A DNA stretch of 64,000 nucleotides, from the NCBI GenBank assembly GCA_017626055.1, contig JAGAJM010000006.1, positions 346,945 through 410,944 on the forward strand, in the 5' to 3' direction. Below the pieces are notes generated by a model. It saw only the letters and a list, made by a program, of their open reading frames with translations, was not told the origin of the DNA and did no database searches. Source of the stretch: a bacterium. Its GTDB lineage: Bacteria; Cyanobacteriota; Vampirovibrionia; Gastranaerophilales; Gastranaerophilaceae. The position numbers were made by a program, and so were the translations under genes. How positions within the stretch are numbered: position 1 is the stretch's first letter; each line of letters begins with the position of its first letter. Shown here piece by piece: positions 16,447 through 25,491 of the stretch.

Positions 16447-18321
16447 TTAATTGTTTGATAATGCATCAGCAAGTGGGGTGTTTACTTTAGCATTTAACAT
16501 TTTAGAATTCTTACGAAGCTCTTTTGCAATGTATTCCATTTTTGGAGTCCAAACGAAGTTTCTGTCAACGTATTCACCTGCAGCTTTATAATCTCCATCA
16601 ATTTGAATTCTGATAATTTCTTTTAACATTTTTTGTGCAGTTGGAACAACTTTTTCTACGTCAACAAAAATCTTACCATCTTTTGTTAAACGTACAACAT
16701 CGTTATCTTCAAAATATTTTGCTTGCATAACTTGTCGGACTCTATGCGCAACATGTGCATCAGGTTTAGCTTTTAAATAATTCTGAAGTACAAAATTTAT
16801 CAATAGTGCTTCTCGTTCAAATTCACTGTAAACTCCAAGTTCAGTTAGTTTATCAGTGAAAGCTATTGCCGCAATATCGGCTTTATTTTCTTCAATAATA
16901 TTTCTATATTTACCTAATTTTTCGTGCCCTTTATTTGGTCCAAGTGAGTGAGCGTTTTCGTGGAAAATAGTGAAATAATGATAACTATTTGGACTTAATT
17001 TTGCTAATTGTTCAGGTACTAAAAGCTTTTTATATGGTTCAAATAGATTATCTTTGTTTACTCTCATTTGTCTATGATAAACATTGCGTCTGCCTCCACC
17101 AATTGTTAGTGAAAGTTTATCAATATTTGGTAAATTTTCTGCTAATGTTATTTTCCCTCTATGTTCACCAACGTTGCCTGTTACAGTTACCAAATCAACG
17201 TCAACCATTGTTTGTTTATTATCTTTGTTTATGGTTTGTGTGTATTCGTTTCTGTATGGCATTAGCTCAGCTAGTTTCGGTAATAAATCTTTTGAACTCG
17301 TAATAAAATCAGTTCCTTCTTTATTCACGATACCAACTCTGCCTCCTATAAAGTCTTTTGCAATTGGCTGGATACCATTTTTTTGAAGAAGTTTTAGTAG
17401 TTTTTCATTGTCAAAAATGGTTTCAGTCATTTTATCATCATAGTTTTCACGAGTGATTGTGAATTCTAACGGCGTGTCTTGTAAAGTTGCCCATTTTTTA
17501 TCAGCATAAGCATCAAGCAATGGGTCTGCAGTTTTTAATGCTTCAGCTTGATATCTTAAAAATTCATTAAAATCTTCGTTTGTAGAATGTTTTGCAGCTT
17601 GTTCTAGGTGATGTGCAACTTGGGTAAATTCTTTCTTGTAATAATCAATATAATCAATACCTTTTAACTTATCACCATCTCTTACAACAACGCTGCGTTG
17701 AGTTAGCATTTTTTTGACAGCTTCTATTTCCCCATCGTAAATCATTCTCTCTAGTATATTATGGAATTCTTCAACACTTAAATCTCTTGGGTAAACCCCT
17801 TTTCCTAAAGATTGTTTCATACCTTTGATTAGTGAAATATGGTTAAATTCCATATCTTGGGAAAATGCGCCTTTTTGACCTTTGAAAAGTTCATACGTAA
17901 GTTCAGCTCTTAGATTCCCTTTTTTAATTTCAGATTCTAGATATGTTCTAAAAGGTATGTTGTTTTCATCGTCTAATTTCATATTGATTTCGCCGATAAG
18001 ATTTGCTGCATGTACCAAGTGAGCAAGTGCTTTTTTATCACCAGCGGCTAAACGTTGATATTCTGGAGCGTCTGCACTAAGTAGATTGATATGTCCAAAT
18101 CTTTCTGGCTTTGTTCTTTTTAATAATTCTCTACCTGATAAACCTATTTCATAACCATTGTTTTGCCCAGTAAATGCAATATGATTTACAACAGCTAGAT
18201 TATTCAGTTGTGTAAGTAATAGTTCTGAATTTTGTTCAGCTTTTGGCGCAGAAACAGTTTTTGTTGGTATGTTTGTGTTTGTGTAAATTTGATTTTGAGT
18301 GTTTATTTTTAAAATTTTCAT
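16447..18321 (-). CDS. M49-like metallopeptidase paralogue with N-terminal FTG leader
   Basis: A 624-residue paralogue of the next gene. Zinc motif HENAH (H454-E455-x2-H458) plus NIIEENKAD (E477/E478), and AENLPN with the GGGRRNVYH block. It differs mainly by an N-terminal ~60-residue polar leader that contains HIAFTGQN (FTG at 50-52), as in several unrelated proteins here. No Sec signal. The 71-base gap to its paralogue and the strong conservation indicate tandem duplication. The M49 assignment comes from motif architecture, since the classic M49 motif is HExxGH and variants with HExxH exist. Confidence 0.78.
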   Translation of the reverse strand: MKILKINTQNQIYTNTNIPTKTVSAPKAEQNSELLLTQLNNLAVVNHIAFTGQNNGYEIGLSGRELLKRTKPERFGHINLLSADAPEYQRLAAGDKKALAHLVHAANLIGEINMKLDDENNIPFRTYLESEIKKGNLRAELTYELFKGQKGAFSQDMEFNHISLIKGMKQSLGKGVYPRDLSVEEFHNILERMIYDGEIEAVKKMLTQRSVVVRDGDKLKGIDYIDYYKKEFTQVAHHLEQAAKHSTNEDFNEFLRYQAEALKTADPLLDAYADKKWATLQDTPLEFTITRENYDDKMTETIFDNEKLLKLLQKNGIQPIAKDFIGGRVGIVNKEGTDFITSSKDLLPKLAELMPYRNEYTQTINKDNKQTMVDVDLVTVTGNVGEHRGKITLAENLPNIDKLSLTIGGGRRNVYHRQMRVNKDNLFEPYKKLLVPEQLAKLSPNSYHYFTIFHENAHSLGPNKGHEKLGKYRNIIEENKADIAAIAFTDKLTELGVYSEFEREALLINFVLQNYLKAKPDAHVAHRVRQVMQAKYFEDNDVVRLTKDGKIFVDVEKVVPTAQKMLKEIIRIQIDGDYKAAGEYVDRNFVWTPKMEYIAKELRKNSKMLNAKVNTPLADALSNN

Positions 18322-18353
18322 ATAAATATTAACTCCAAGCGGAAAATTTTTTG

Positions 18354-18839
18354 CTATTTATGGTAAGTTTCGTTTTTAATAATTTTGAAGGCTCGATAGA
18401 TTTGTTCAACTAAGATAAGTCTGGCAAATTGATGTAGGAATGTCATTTTTGACATACTCATTTTTAAATTTGCTCTTTCAGAAACATTTTTTCCGATACC
18501 GCAAGATGAACCGATTACAAAAACGATTTCTTGAACCCCATCGTGGGTAAGGGTTTCGATTTTTTGAGCAAATTCTTCACTTGAAAATTGCTTTCCGTTG
18601 ATTTCCATTGTGATTACAAAATCAAGCGGTTTGATATTTGATAAGATTTTTTCCCCTTCTTCTAAAAGGATTTTATCTATTAGATTTTCGTCTTTGATTT
18701 CAATTGGATTTAGTTCCAGAATTGATACAGAAGCATAAGGGGTAAGACGTTTTAAAAATTCGTCTATACCCTCTTTTAAAAATTTTTCTTTAATTTTTCC
18801 TAATGCAATAATTTTAATTTTCAATTTTAGTGTTATCAC
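18354..18839 (-). CDS. rlmH: 23S rRNA (pseudouridine1915-N3)-methyltransferase RlmH
   Basis: RlmH is a SPOUT-class SAM methyltransferase acting on helix 69 of 23S rRNA. The sequence IKIIALGKIKEKFLKEGIDEF at the start, EIVFVIGSSCGIG (SAM knot loop), SKMTFLHQFARLILVEQIYRA and the C-terminal YHK are family hallmarks. The listed GTG start overlaps the upstream mscS gene by 26 bases. A TTG at 18824 would give the canonical N-terminus MKIKIIALGK and may be the true start. Confidence 0.95.
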   Translation of the reverse strand: MITLKLKIKIIALGKIKEKFLKEGIDEFLKRLTPYASVSILELNPIEIKDENLIDKILLEEGEKILSNIKPLDFVITMEINGKQFSSEEFAQKIETLTHDGVQEIVFVIGSSCGIGKNVSERANLKMSMSKMTFLHQFARLILVEQIYRAFKIIKNETYHK

Positions 18840-19635
18840 TTTCTATATAAATTGATTGTGATGGGAATGCAAAATTAATTCCTGCTTGTCTGAAACGTTT
18901 CACAACTTCTTGAATAAATTCGCCACGAACCAGTGTGAATTTATCAAAAGCACCATGTTTTACATACCCTCTGAATTTAATATTTATTGAGCTACTTGCA
19001 AGAGTGTCAACATAAACTTTGCAATCTTTGTGTAAGTCTTTATGTTCTTCTGCAACTTCTTTTAAGATATTAATTGCTTCTTGAATCTTTTCATCGCTTG
19101 TCGAATATGTAACTCCAAAAACTTCATTTATAAATCGTTTCTTAGCGTTAGAAACATTTGTTACAACTGATTTTGCAGTAACACTATTTGGGATATTTAT
19201 TAAGAAATTATCCAAATCACGTATTTTTGTAGAACGAATATTTATTTCTTCAACAGTTCCTTCAATTCCTGAAACTTTGATATAATCGCCGACTTTATAA
19301 ACTTTATCTGATATAACTTCAACACTACCAAAGATATTAGCTAATGCTCCTTGTGCGGCCATACTGATTGCAATACCACCGATACCAAAACCTGCGATAA
19401 TTGATGATACTGAATAACCTTGGCTTTGTAAGAAACTTGTTACCGCAAAGAATATGATTAAAGCTTTTAAAAGTTTTACAATAATTGGTAAAAATCTTAG
19501 CAGAGCAGTGTGAGTATCGTTCTTTTCTAGTTTATTTTTGATTTTGTTATTGATGAAGTCTAAAATCTTAAAAATTACATAAATTATGATAAGGTTTATG
19601 CCAGCTTCAATTAAAAGTTTTTGCCAAGTTTCCAT
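18814..19635 (-). CDS. small-conductance mechanosensitive channel (MscS family)
   Basis: A 273-residue MscS-type channel relieving turgor on hypo-osmotic shock. It has N-terminal hydrophobic helices, the pore-lining glycine/alanine helix GFGIGGIAISMAAQGALANI, followed by GSVEVISDKVYKVGDYI and GTVEEINIRSTKIRDLDN of the beta domain, and the C-terminal vestibule domain. The ATG at 19635 has AGGAG 8 bases upstream, better than the TTG two codons earlier. It overlaps rlmH. Confidence 0.93.
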   Translation of the reverse strand: METWQKLLIEAGINLIIIYVIFKILDFINNKIKNKLEKNDTHTALLRFLPIIVKLLKALIIFFAVTSFLQSQGYSVSSIIAGFGIGGIAISMAAQGALANIFGSVEVISDKVYKVGDYIKVSGIEGTVEEINIRSTKIRDLDNFLINIPNSVTAKSVVTNVSNAKKRFINEVFGVTYSTSDEKIQEAINILKEVAEEHKDLHKDCKVYVDTLASSSINIKFRGYVKHGAFDKFTLVRGEFIQEVVKRFRQAGINFAFPSQSIYIESDNTKIEN

Positions 19636-19745
19636 TCTCAATTCTCCTGTGTTTTTCTTAATTATAAAATATAAACCTTAAGAAAAAAGTCTATGTAAAT
19701 ATTTTATAAAAATTTTTACTTTTATTCCATGTCTGCTATCATGTC

Positions 19746-21746
19746 ATGGTTATGCTGAATTTAAGGGATAGAGATAAGGGTATAATAGCAGGTTTTGTCC
19801 TGTTGTTGTGTTTGATTGGTGGTTTTTACTTTGCCAAGATTTACCAACCAGAGGCAAAAACGATTAAAATTTATAAACAAGCGTTGAAGGATTATGATAA
19901 TGGTAATTATTCAAATGCTTATTTCTTATTCTCAAAAATTAGTCACTTATCTGATTTGAAACCTTTTGCAGTGTATCGTCAGGCAATGTGTGCAAAAATT
20001 TTAGGCGATAAGGAATCAGAACTTCATAGATATCAGCAATTATTTAAGCGTTATCCTAGTAATAAACTAAGCGCAGAAGCAAAATATAGCGCAGCTCAAT
20101 TATTACTAGAAGATGAACCAGCGTTAGCATTGAAGTATTTTAATGATGTTGTAAAATCAAATATTTCAGAAGATTATAAAGTTGCATCAGAGTATTATAT
20201 TGCAAGAATTTCAGCCTCTAAAATGAAATATTCAAGAAAGATTTTCTCAAAGAAAAAGATGTCTGAAATTGAAGTCGCTTTTCGTGATTATTTAGAAAAA
20301 TATCCGAATGGTAGATTAGCTCCAAGTGTTGCAACTACTTGGAAAAAGTTCAATACAAATATGCAAAAATCAGATATTATTCTTGTGATTAGAGCGTATT
20401 ATCTTGCTGGTATGTATAAAGAAGCAAAAGAATTGATGGAATCTGTTAAAGATGAGAATGTTTGGGCTTTGAAAGTTTCAACGGCTTATTCAACAAAAGA
20501 TTTTGCAACTGTTTATAATCTAACAGAAACTGGTGTTGAAAAGTATTCTGATAACGTTACAGAAGAAGATTATAACAGGGCTGTTGATAATTATTTAAGT
20601 ATGTTTGATGCAAAACAACAATTTCATTATGCATCTAAGTTGTTATCAAGTGCAAAAGGTGATAAGAAGGTTTATTTGTGGGATTTGAAGTGTCAAGGAA
20701 TTAATGATAAAGGGAAATTATCTTGTTATGAAGACTTATACAAAAACTTTTCAAACAGCAAATATTCTGAAAACGCTTTATATCAAGTAATAATGTTGAA
20801 TGTTAAAGCTAAGGATTATAAGAAAGCTAGAACATTAGTTAAAGACTTTTTATCTAAGTATCCAAAATCTAAAAAAGCTCCAGAAATATTGTTCTGGGCA
20901 GGCAAAATTGAACAAAAATATAATAACTTTAATGCGATGGGTAATTATTTCCAAAGTATTATCAATAATTATCCAGATTCATATTATGCATATCGTGCGT
21001 ATTGGTTAATGAAAGGTGTTCAATCTGCTACAATCCCTACTGAACTAAATTATAAACCAGTCGTTTATCCATATAAGCAACCTGGAGATAAGGATATTTT
21101 GAATAAGCTTATGCAAGTTCAGGATTACGATATGATGGTTAAGTATATTAATGATGATTTTATTGCAAGTTGGGTTGAGTATGAAAAAGGTAATTACGCA
21201 GCTTCTATGATTATTGCACGAGACGCTATGGATAAATTAGATGTAAAACCTGTAAAATCAGACTTGAGATGGCGTTTGGTTTACCCTCAAAATTATTACA
21301 AACAAGTTAAAAAATTTGCCGATGAAGCCAAGAATAATGATGCACTTATGATGGGAATTGTTAGAGAAGAAAGTTCATTTAATTCCCAAGCGCAAAGCGG
21401 GGTTGGGGCTATTGGTTTAATGCAGTTGATGCCAACTACTGCTCGTGAAATTGGTCAAAAACATGGTATTACTTTTAATAATAGTTACTTGTTTAATCCA
21501 GAATTGAATTTGAGATTGGGTAATTTATATTACTCTTCAATTAATAAAATGTTAGAAGGTAAAGATGTTTCAGCTATTGCTGCTTACAATGGTGGTATTG
21601 GCTCTGTAACTCGCTGGAAATCTAATTTAAAATACGATGATCCTGATGAATTTGTAGAACAAATTCCATATGATGAAACAAGAAATTATGTAATTAAGGT
21701 ATTTAGAAGTTACTGGAATTACACAAGGATTTACCAAAAGGGATAG
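19746..21746 (+). CDS. membrane-anchored lytic murein transglycosylase with TPR-like region (Slt type)
   Basis: A 666-residue protein cleaving the MurNAc-GlcNAc bond of peptidoglycan. An N-terminal signal anchor (about 12-31, IIAGFVLLLCLIGGFYFA) is followed by about 480 residues of tetratricopeptide-like helices (repeated YxxALxxY..G-N and YP-S-K patterns) and a C-terminal SLT domain: REESSFN with catalytic Glu at about 542, GAIGLMQLMP and AIAAYNGG. Starts: ATG 19746 or in-frame ATG 19752; neither has a clear ribosome site, and TATCAT at 19737-19742 suggests a very short or absent leader. A SpoIID-like protein follows. Confidence 0.92.
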   Translation: MVMLNLRDRDKGIIAGFVLLLCLIGGFYFAKIYQPEAKTIKIYKQALKDYDNGNYSNAYFLFSKISHLSDLKPFAVYRQAMCAKILGDKESELHRYQQLFKRYPSNKLSAEAKYSAAQLLLEDEPALALKYFNDVVKSNISEDYKVASEYYIARISASKMKYSRKIFSKKKMSEIEVAFRDYLEKYPNGRLAPSVATTWKKFNTNMQKSDIILVIRAYYLAGMYKEAKELMESVKDENVWALKVSTAYSTKDFATVYNLTETGVEKYSDNVTEEDYNRAVDNYLSMFDAKQQFHYASKLLSSAKGDKKVYLWDLKCQGINDKGKLSCYEDLYKNFSNSKYSENALYQVIMLNVKAKDYKKARTLVKDFLSKYPKSKKAPEILFWAGKIEQKYNNFNAMGNYFQSIINNYPDSYYAYRAYWLMKGVQSATIPTELNYKPVVYPYKQPGDKDILNKLMQVQDYDMMVKYINDDFIASWVEYEKGNYAASMIIARDAMDKLDVKPVKSDLRWRLVYPQNYYKQVKKFADEAKNNDALMMGIVREESSFNSQAQSGVGAIGLMQLMPTTAREIGQKHGITFNNSYLFNPELNLRLGNLYYSSINKMLEGKDVSAIAAYNGGIGSVTRWKSNLKYDDPDEFVEQIPYDETRNYVIKVFRSYWNYTRIYQKG

Positions 21747-21798
21747 CTACGAATGTATTAAAAATACTACATTTGGCTTATTACTTTTGTTCAATAAA

Positions 21799-21807
21799 TG
21801 ATAAGAT
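21799..21807 (+). promoter_or_regulatory. extended -10 element 6 bases before the SpoIID-like start
   Basis: TGA then TAAGAT at 21802-21807, with ATG at 21814. Same geometry as upstream of mazG. Suggests leaderless initiation. Confidence 0.45.
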
Positions 21808-21813
21808 AGAACT

Positions 21814-22680
21814 ATGAAAAAGATTTTAATACTATTTGTGACATTAATAATAAATTTAATTTTGGCTAATCCAAGCTATGCGATTAAGATTGGGTTACTT
21901 ACTCAAGTTGAGGAAGTTGGAATTGGTACGAACGTAGCTGGAAGAATGATTGATACCCATACGAACAAGACTGTTTGCGAAGTTGATGCTATGAAAGGCT
22001 ATATGCTTGTTCCGTATAAAAAAGAAATTGCAATTAAAAGTGGGTCACATTTTTACACCTTGGAAACAGATTCAATTGTATTAAAACCTGATTCAGAAGG
22101 CTTTGTGAGTACAAAAGGTAAGTGGTATCGTGGTTTGTTAATGATAAAAAATATCGATGGCAAACTTACAGTAATCAATGATATTGATTTAGAAAGTTAT
22201 ATAAAAGGTGTTGTGCCTGTTGAAATGTCTCCTAGTTGGGAATATGAAGCGTTAAAAGCTCAGGCAATTGCGGCAAGAAGTTTTGCTCTTGCAAACCTTG
22301 GTAAGCAGTCAAGAAATGGCTATGATTTAAAAGATAACACAGAAGATCAAGCGTATGGTGGTGCGTCTTCTGAAACAAAAATCACTACAAGAGCCGTTGA
22401 GGAAACTGATGGATTAGTTTTGACTTATGATATGAAAATTATTTCAGCATATTATTTTGCATCAGCTGGCGGAATGACTAGAACTTCTATCTGGGGTTCT
22501 GATTTGCCATATTTAAGAGCGGTTCCATCTTTTGATGATGAAGTGAAAAAGAATGGGCATGGCGTTGGAATGTCGCAGCATGGTGCTAATAATTTAGCAA
22601 AACAAGGGTATAATGCTTACCAAATTTTGCAATATTTCTATCAAAATATCAAATTTGCGAAATTGGATAGTGAGTCGTAA
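21814..22680 (+). CDS. SpoIID/LytB-domain protein (secreted, compact variant)
   Basis: SpoIID-family proteins are lytic transglycosylases or amidase enhancers acting on peptidoglycan. A signal peptide (about 1-23, ending NPSYA) precedes the domain. Hallmarks are DLESYIKGVVPVEMSPSW (with conserved Glu), LKAQAIAARSFAL, DQAYGG, SAGGMT and GHGVGMSQHGA. The usual stretch between the PYL-V segment and GHGVGMSQ, about 60-80 residues in typical members, is reduced to about 10 residues here. Downstream of the lytic transglycosylase, consistent with joint cell-wall remodelling. Confidence 0.88.
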   Translation: MKKILILFVTLIINLILANPSYAIKIGLLTQVEEVGIGTNVAGRMIDTHTNKTVCEVDAMKGYMLVPYKKEIAIKSGSHFYTLETDSIVLKPDSEGFVSTKGKWYRGLLMIKNIDGKLTVINDIDLESYIKGVVPVEMSPSWEYEALKAQAIAARSFALANLGKQSRNGYDLKDNTEDQAYGGASSETKITTRAVEETDGLVLTYDMKIISAYYFASAGGMTRTSIWGSDLPYLRAVPSFDDEVKKNGHGVGMSQHGANNLAKQGYNAYQILQYFYQNIKFAKLDSES

Positions 22681-22766
22681 CTCAGTAATAATAGTGTTTT
22701 TAGGTATGATATACCTTTAGATATACACTATAATTGGTTTGTAAAGAAAATTAATCTCTAAAACCC

Positions 22767-22794
22767 TTGACAGTCTTAAAAAAAGTGCTATAAT
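22767..22794 (+). promoter_or_regulatory. consensus sigma-A promoter of the HU gene
   Basis: Perfect TTGACA (22767-22772) and TATAAT (22789-22794), 16-base spacer, with TGC before the -10. The ~70-base leader ends in AAGGAGG. Confidence 0.9.
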
Positions 22795-22868
22795 AAATTT
22801 GTCGATTACACAAATACTGCGGAATATGGTTATTTTATCCGTAGGTTTAAGGAAGAAGGAGGTTCATA

Positions 22869-23141
22869 ATGAACAAAGAAGAATTAGTAAAAGAGGTATC
22901 TAAAAAAGCAAAAGTTTCACAAAAAGCAACAGCTGATATTTTAGCAGCTACTTTAGACACAATTCAAAAAACAGTTGCTAAAGGTAAAAAAGTTACTTTA
23001 GTTGGTTTCGGTACTTTCGAAGCTCGCAAAAGAGCTGCTAGAACTGGTAGAAACCCACAAACTGGTGCAGCTTTAAAAATCGCTGCTAAAACAGTTCCTG
23101 CTTTCTCAGCTGGTAAAAAATTCAAAGAACAAGTTAAGTAA
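22869..23141 (+). CDS. hup: DNA-binding protein HU
   Basis: HU is the abundant histone-like nucleoid protein that bends DNA as a dimer. The 90-residue sequence begins MNKEELVKEVSKKAKVSQ and has the signature GFGTFEARKRAARTGRNPQ and the beta-arm RNPQTGAALKI, ending FSAGKKFKEQVK. A perfect consensus promoter, a strong AAGGAGG ribosome site and a clean terminator agree with very high expression. Confidence 0.98.
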   Translation: MNKEELVKEVSKKAKVSQKATADILAATLDTIQKTVAKGKKVTLVGFGTFEARKRAARTGRNPQTGAALKIAAKTVPAFSAGKKFKEQVK

Positions 23142-23166
23142 TTCTAGATACTTGATAAAAAGTTCA

Positions 23167-23201
23167 AGACCGATAATCGAAAGGTTATCGGTCTTTTTTA
23201 T
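23167..23201 (+). terminator. terminator after HU
   Basis: AGACCGATAA, TCGAAAGG loop, TTATCGGTCT, then T run. Confidence 0.92.
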
Positions 23202-23220
23202 GCAAAATGTTACAATTTTA

Positions 23221-23249
23221 TTGAAGATAGCCGTTTTTCGTGGTAATAT
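23221..23249 (+). promoter_or_regulatory. promoter of the LysM protein gene
   Basis: TTGAAG (23221-23226), 17-base spacer, TAATAT (23244-23249), about 35 bases before ATG 23285. Confidence 0.6.
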
Positions 23250-23284
23250 GTACTCATATGTATTAGGGTAGTGAGGTAAAGGAT

Positions 23285-23929
23285 ATGAAAAGTTCTACTA
23301 TTAGAAGAGCAACTCTATCAAGAGAGTCTATGGATGTTATTGAGAATTTAGCTAGAGAGCAACAATATGAGGGTTCTTCATTGGGTGAATATTATAGACC
23401 AGATGAAGTCTCTCAAGATGACTATGATGCTTCTAACAAATCTAAAGAAATAGATTTATTATGGCAGAACTTTAAAACAACTCAATTTAATACAAATTCT
23501 CCATTTGTAAATATTGTAATTGGTTTTGTAGCGGGAGTTTTAACCACTTTGATTTTATTAGCTTGTTTTGGTGTGTTTTCTAAAGCTCCATCAGTTTCAC
23601 ATTCAACACCAGTTGTTGAACAGACATTAAATGAGCAAGCTGAAGAAGCTCAAAAAGAACTAAACAATAGAGTTTCAGTACCTGGTGAAGATGATACAGT
23701 TCAACCAGTTGAACAGGTTTCAAAGGTTGAGGAATCTACTCCAGTTGCTAGTTCAAATGATACTTCTTCTATGACAAAATATGTTGTTAAAAATGGCGAT
23801 ACTGGTGAAGCTATCATAAAACGTCATTATGGTGTTTGGTCTGAAGAAAAAATGAACGCTATTATCAAGGTTAATAATTTGAAAAACCTTGATAGACTTC
23901 AAATAGATCAAGTCTTATACCTTCCTTAG
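23285..23929 (+). CDS. LysM-domain membrane protein
   Basis: A 214-residue bitopic protein. It has a cytoplasmic N-terminal ~75 residues (acidic, YEGSSLGEYYRPDE), one transmembrane helix (about 78-98, VNIVIGFVAGVLTTLILLAC), a Ser/Thr/Val/Glu-rich linker, and a C-terminal LysM module (about 164-214, YVVKNGDTGEAIIKRHYG ... LQIDQVLYLP) that binds peptidoglycan glycan strands. It may tether membrane to wall. AGGTAAAGGAT is the ribosome site. The amylase-family gene follows after 14 bases, so they share a transcript. Confidence 0.88.
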   Translation: MKSSTIRRATLSRESMDVIENLAREQQYEGSSLGEYYRPDEVSQDDYDASNKSKEIDLLWQNFKTTQFNTNSPFVNIVIGFVAGVLTTLILLACFGVFSKAPSVSHSTPVVEQTLNEQAEEAQKELNNRVSVPGEDDTVQPVEQVSKVEESTPVASSNDTSSMTKYVVKNGDTGEAIIKRHYGVWSEEKMNAIIKVNNLKNLDRLQIDQVLYLP

Positions 23930-23943
23930 TTTGGAGAAAATAA

Positions 23944-25491
23944 ATGTTTCTAAAACGAATATTAGCTTTAGCTATGATGTTTCCATTTGTTGTTGGTAGT
24001 GCTTTGGCAGATGATTTTGTCTGGGAAAATGATGCAAGAACTAAGTTTTTAAATAACGAAACAGTAATTATGGAAATAAATATTCGTTCGTTTAATTCTA
24101 AAGACTATAATGAAGACGGATTTATTCAAGAAAATATGGGTGAAGTTCGAGGGACTTTTCTCAATGCTATTGAGCGATTAGATGAATTAAAGTCGCTTGG
24201 TGTAAATACATTACACGTTTTGCCGATTACGCCAACGGGTAAGTTAAAAGCCTTAGGAACTGCAGGTAGTCTTTATGCTATATCAGATTTTGATTCTTTA
24301 AGTTCAGATTTATATGATAAAAATTCAGATTTGTCATTAGAAGATCAAGCGAAAAAATTTGTTGAAGAGGCCCATAAAAGAGGATTAAGGGTTATTCTTG
24401 ATGTTCCTGCGTGTGCTTCATATGATTTGTATTTAGAACGTCCAGATTTGTTTGTAACTGCCCAATCTGGAGAACCTGTAATTCCTGCTGATTGGACTGA
24501 TGTTAGACTTTTAGCAACTGGTACAGAAGAAAAAATTGACGTTAATGTATATAGCTTGTACAAAGATTTTGTAAAAATGGCTTTAGCTCTCGGTGTTGAT
24601 GGTATTAGGGCTGATGTAGCGCACGCAAAGACGGCTTTATTTTGGAAAGAATTAATTGCTTATTCTAGAGAAAAAGATCCAGAATTTGTGTGGTTGGCAG
24701 AATCTTCTGAGTCTTGGCATGATGCGATTTCGCCACAAGCAGTTTTTACTCCTTACAATAAACTTTTAGAAGCTGGTTTTGACGGATATTATGGTTCATT
24801 TTTTGATTTGAAAGATTGGAAAACTCCAAAGGATTTATATAAACAAATTACATTTACTTTAGGTGAAACTAAAAAGTTTAAGGAAAAAAAGAGTGTAATA
24901 GGTAGTTTTACGACTCATGATGAGGTTAGTCCGATTATTTTAAAAGGTCCTCAGTTTAGTGAAATGATGATTTGGTTAAATGCAACCCTTCCTGTAAATT
25001 CTTATTTTGTTGATGGTTTTCAAACGGGTGATGATTATATGTATCGTAAAGGTAATCGCCTTGCAGATGAGTCAAATACTGATGATGATACTTATTTTAC
25101 TCATCGTGGAAAATTTGATATTTTTAATCTTTCAAGAAAGCCTGAGGGAAAATACGATGAATTACGTGGGGAATTTTTGCTTGGTAATAATGTAAAACAA
25201 AGTGTTCTTTCTGCCTTGAATGACGGAAATTTTACCCCGTTAAAAAATAATAATCAGAAAAAAATCTTTTCTTATATGTTTGCGAATAATATAAAAAAGG
25301 TTATTACGATTGGTAACTTGGATTTTGAAAATTATGCAAAAGTAACAGTAAAAGTTCCTAAATTTAATCCAAATAAGCAAAATCTCTTACCAATAAAAAT
25401 TTCAAAAATGCCTGATGCCAAAAAAGGTAAAGTTCATCTGAATTTACAACCTGGCGAGATTGTTGTAATCATTATTCATGAACTATTATAA
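23944..25491 (+). CDS. secreted alpha-amylase family glycoside hydrolase (GH13)
   Basis: A 515-residue protein with a Sec signal peptide (about 1-22, cleavage near ALA-DD) and a GH13 catalytic barrel: IMEINIRSFN at strand 1, GVNTLHVLPI, GLRVILDVP, GVDGIRADVAH (nucleophile D224), WLAESSE (acid/base E253) and FTTHDE (D326). A C-terminal beta domain follows (PGEIVVI). Extracytoplasmic alpha-glucan hydrolysis is the likely role; exact specificity (alpha-amylase or maltodextrinase) cannot be read. The GH13 His after strand 3 is replaced by a diverged segment. Follows the LysM gene. Confidence 0.88.
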   Translation: MFLKRILALAMMFPFVVGSALADDFVWENDARTKFLNNETVIMEINIRSFNSKDYNEDGFIQENMGEVRGTFLNAIERLDELKSLGVNTLHVLPITPTGKLKALGTAGSLYAISDFDSLSSDLYDKNSDLSLEDQAKKFVEEAHKRGLRVILDVPACASYDLYLERPDLFVTAQSGEPVIPADWTDVRLLATGTEEKIDVNVYSLYKDFVKMALALGVDGIRADVAHAKTALFWKELIAYSREKDPEFVWLAESSESWHDAISPQAVFTPYNKLLEAGFDGYYGSFFDLKDWKTPKDLYKQITFTLGETKKFKEKKSVIGSFTTHDEVSPIILKGPQFSEMMIWLNATLPVNSYFVDGFQTGDDYMYRKGNRLADESNTDDDTYFTHRGKFDIFNLSRKPEGKYDELRGEFLLGNNVKQSVLSALNDGNFTPLKNNNQKKIFSYMFANNIKKVITIGNLDFENYAKVTVKVPKFNPNKQNLLPIKISKMPDAKKGKVHLNLQPGEIVVIIIHELL

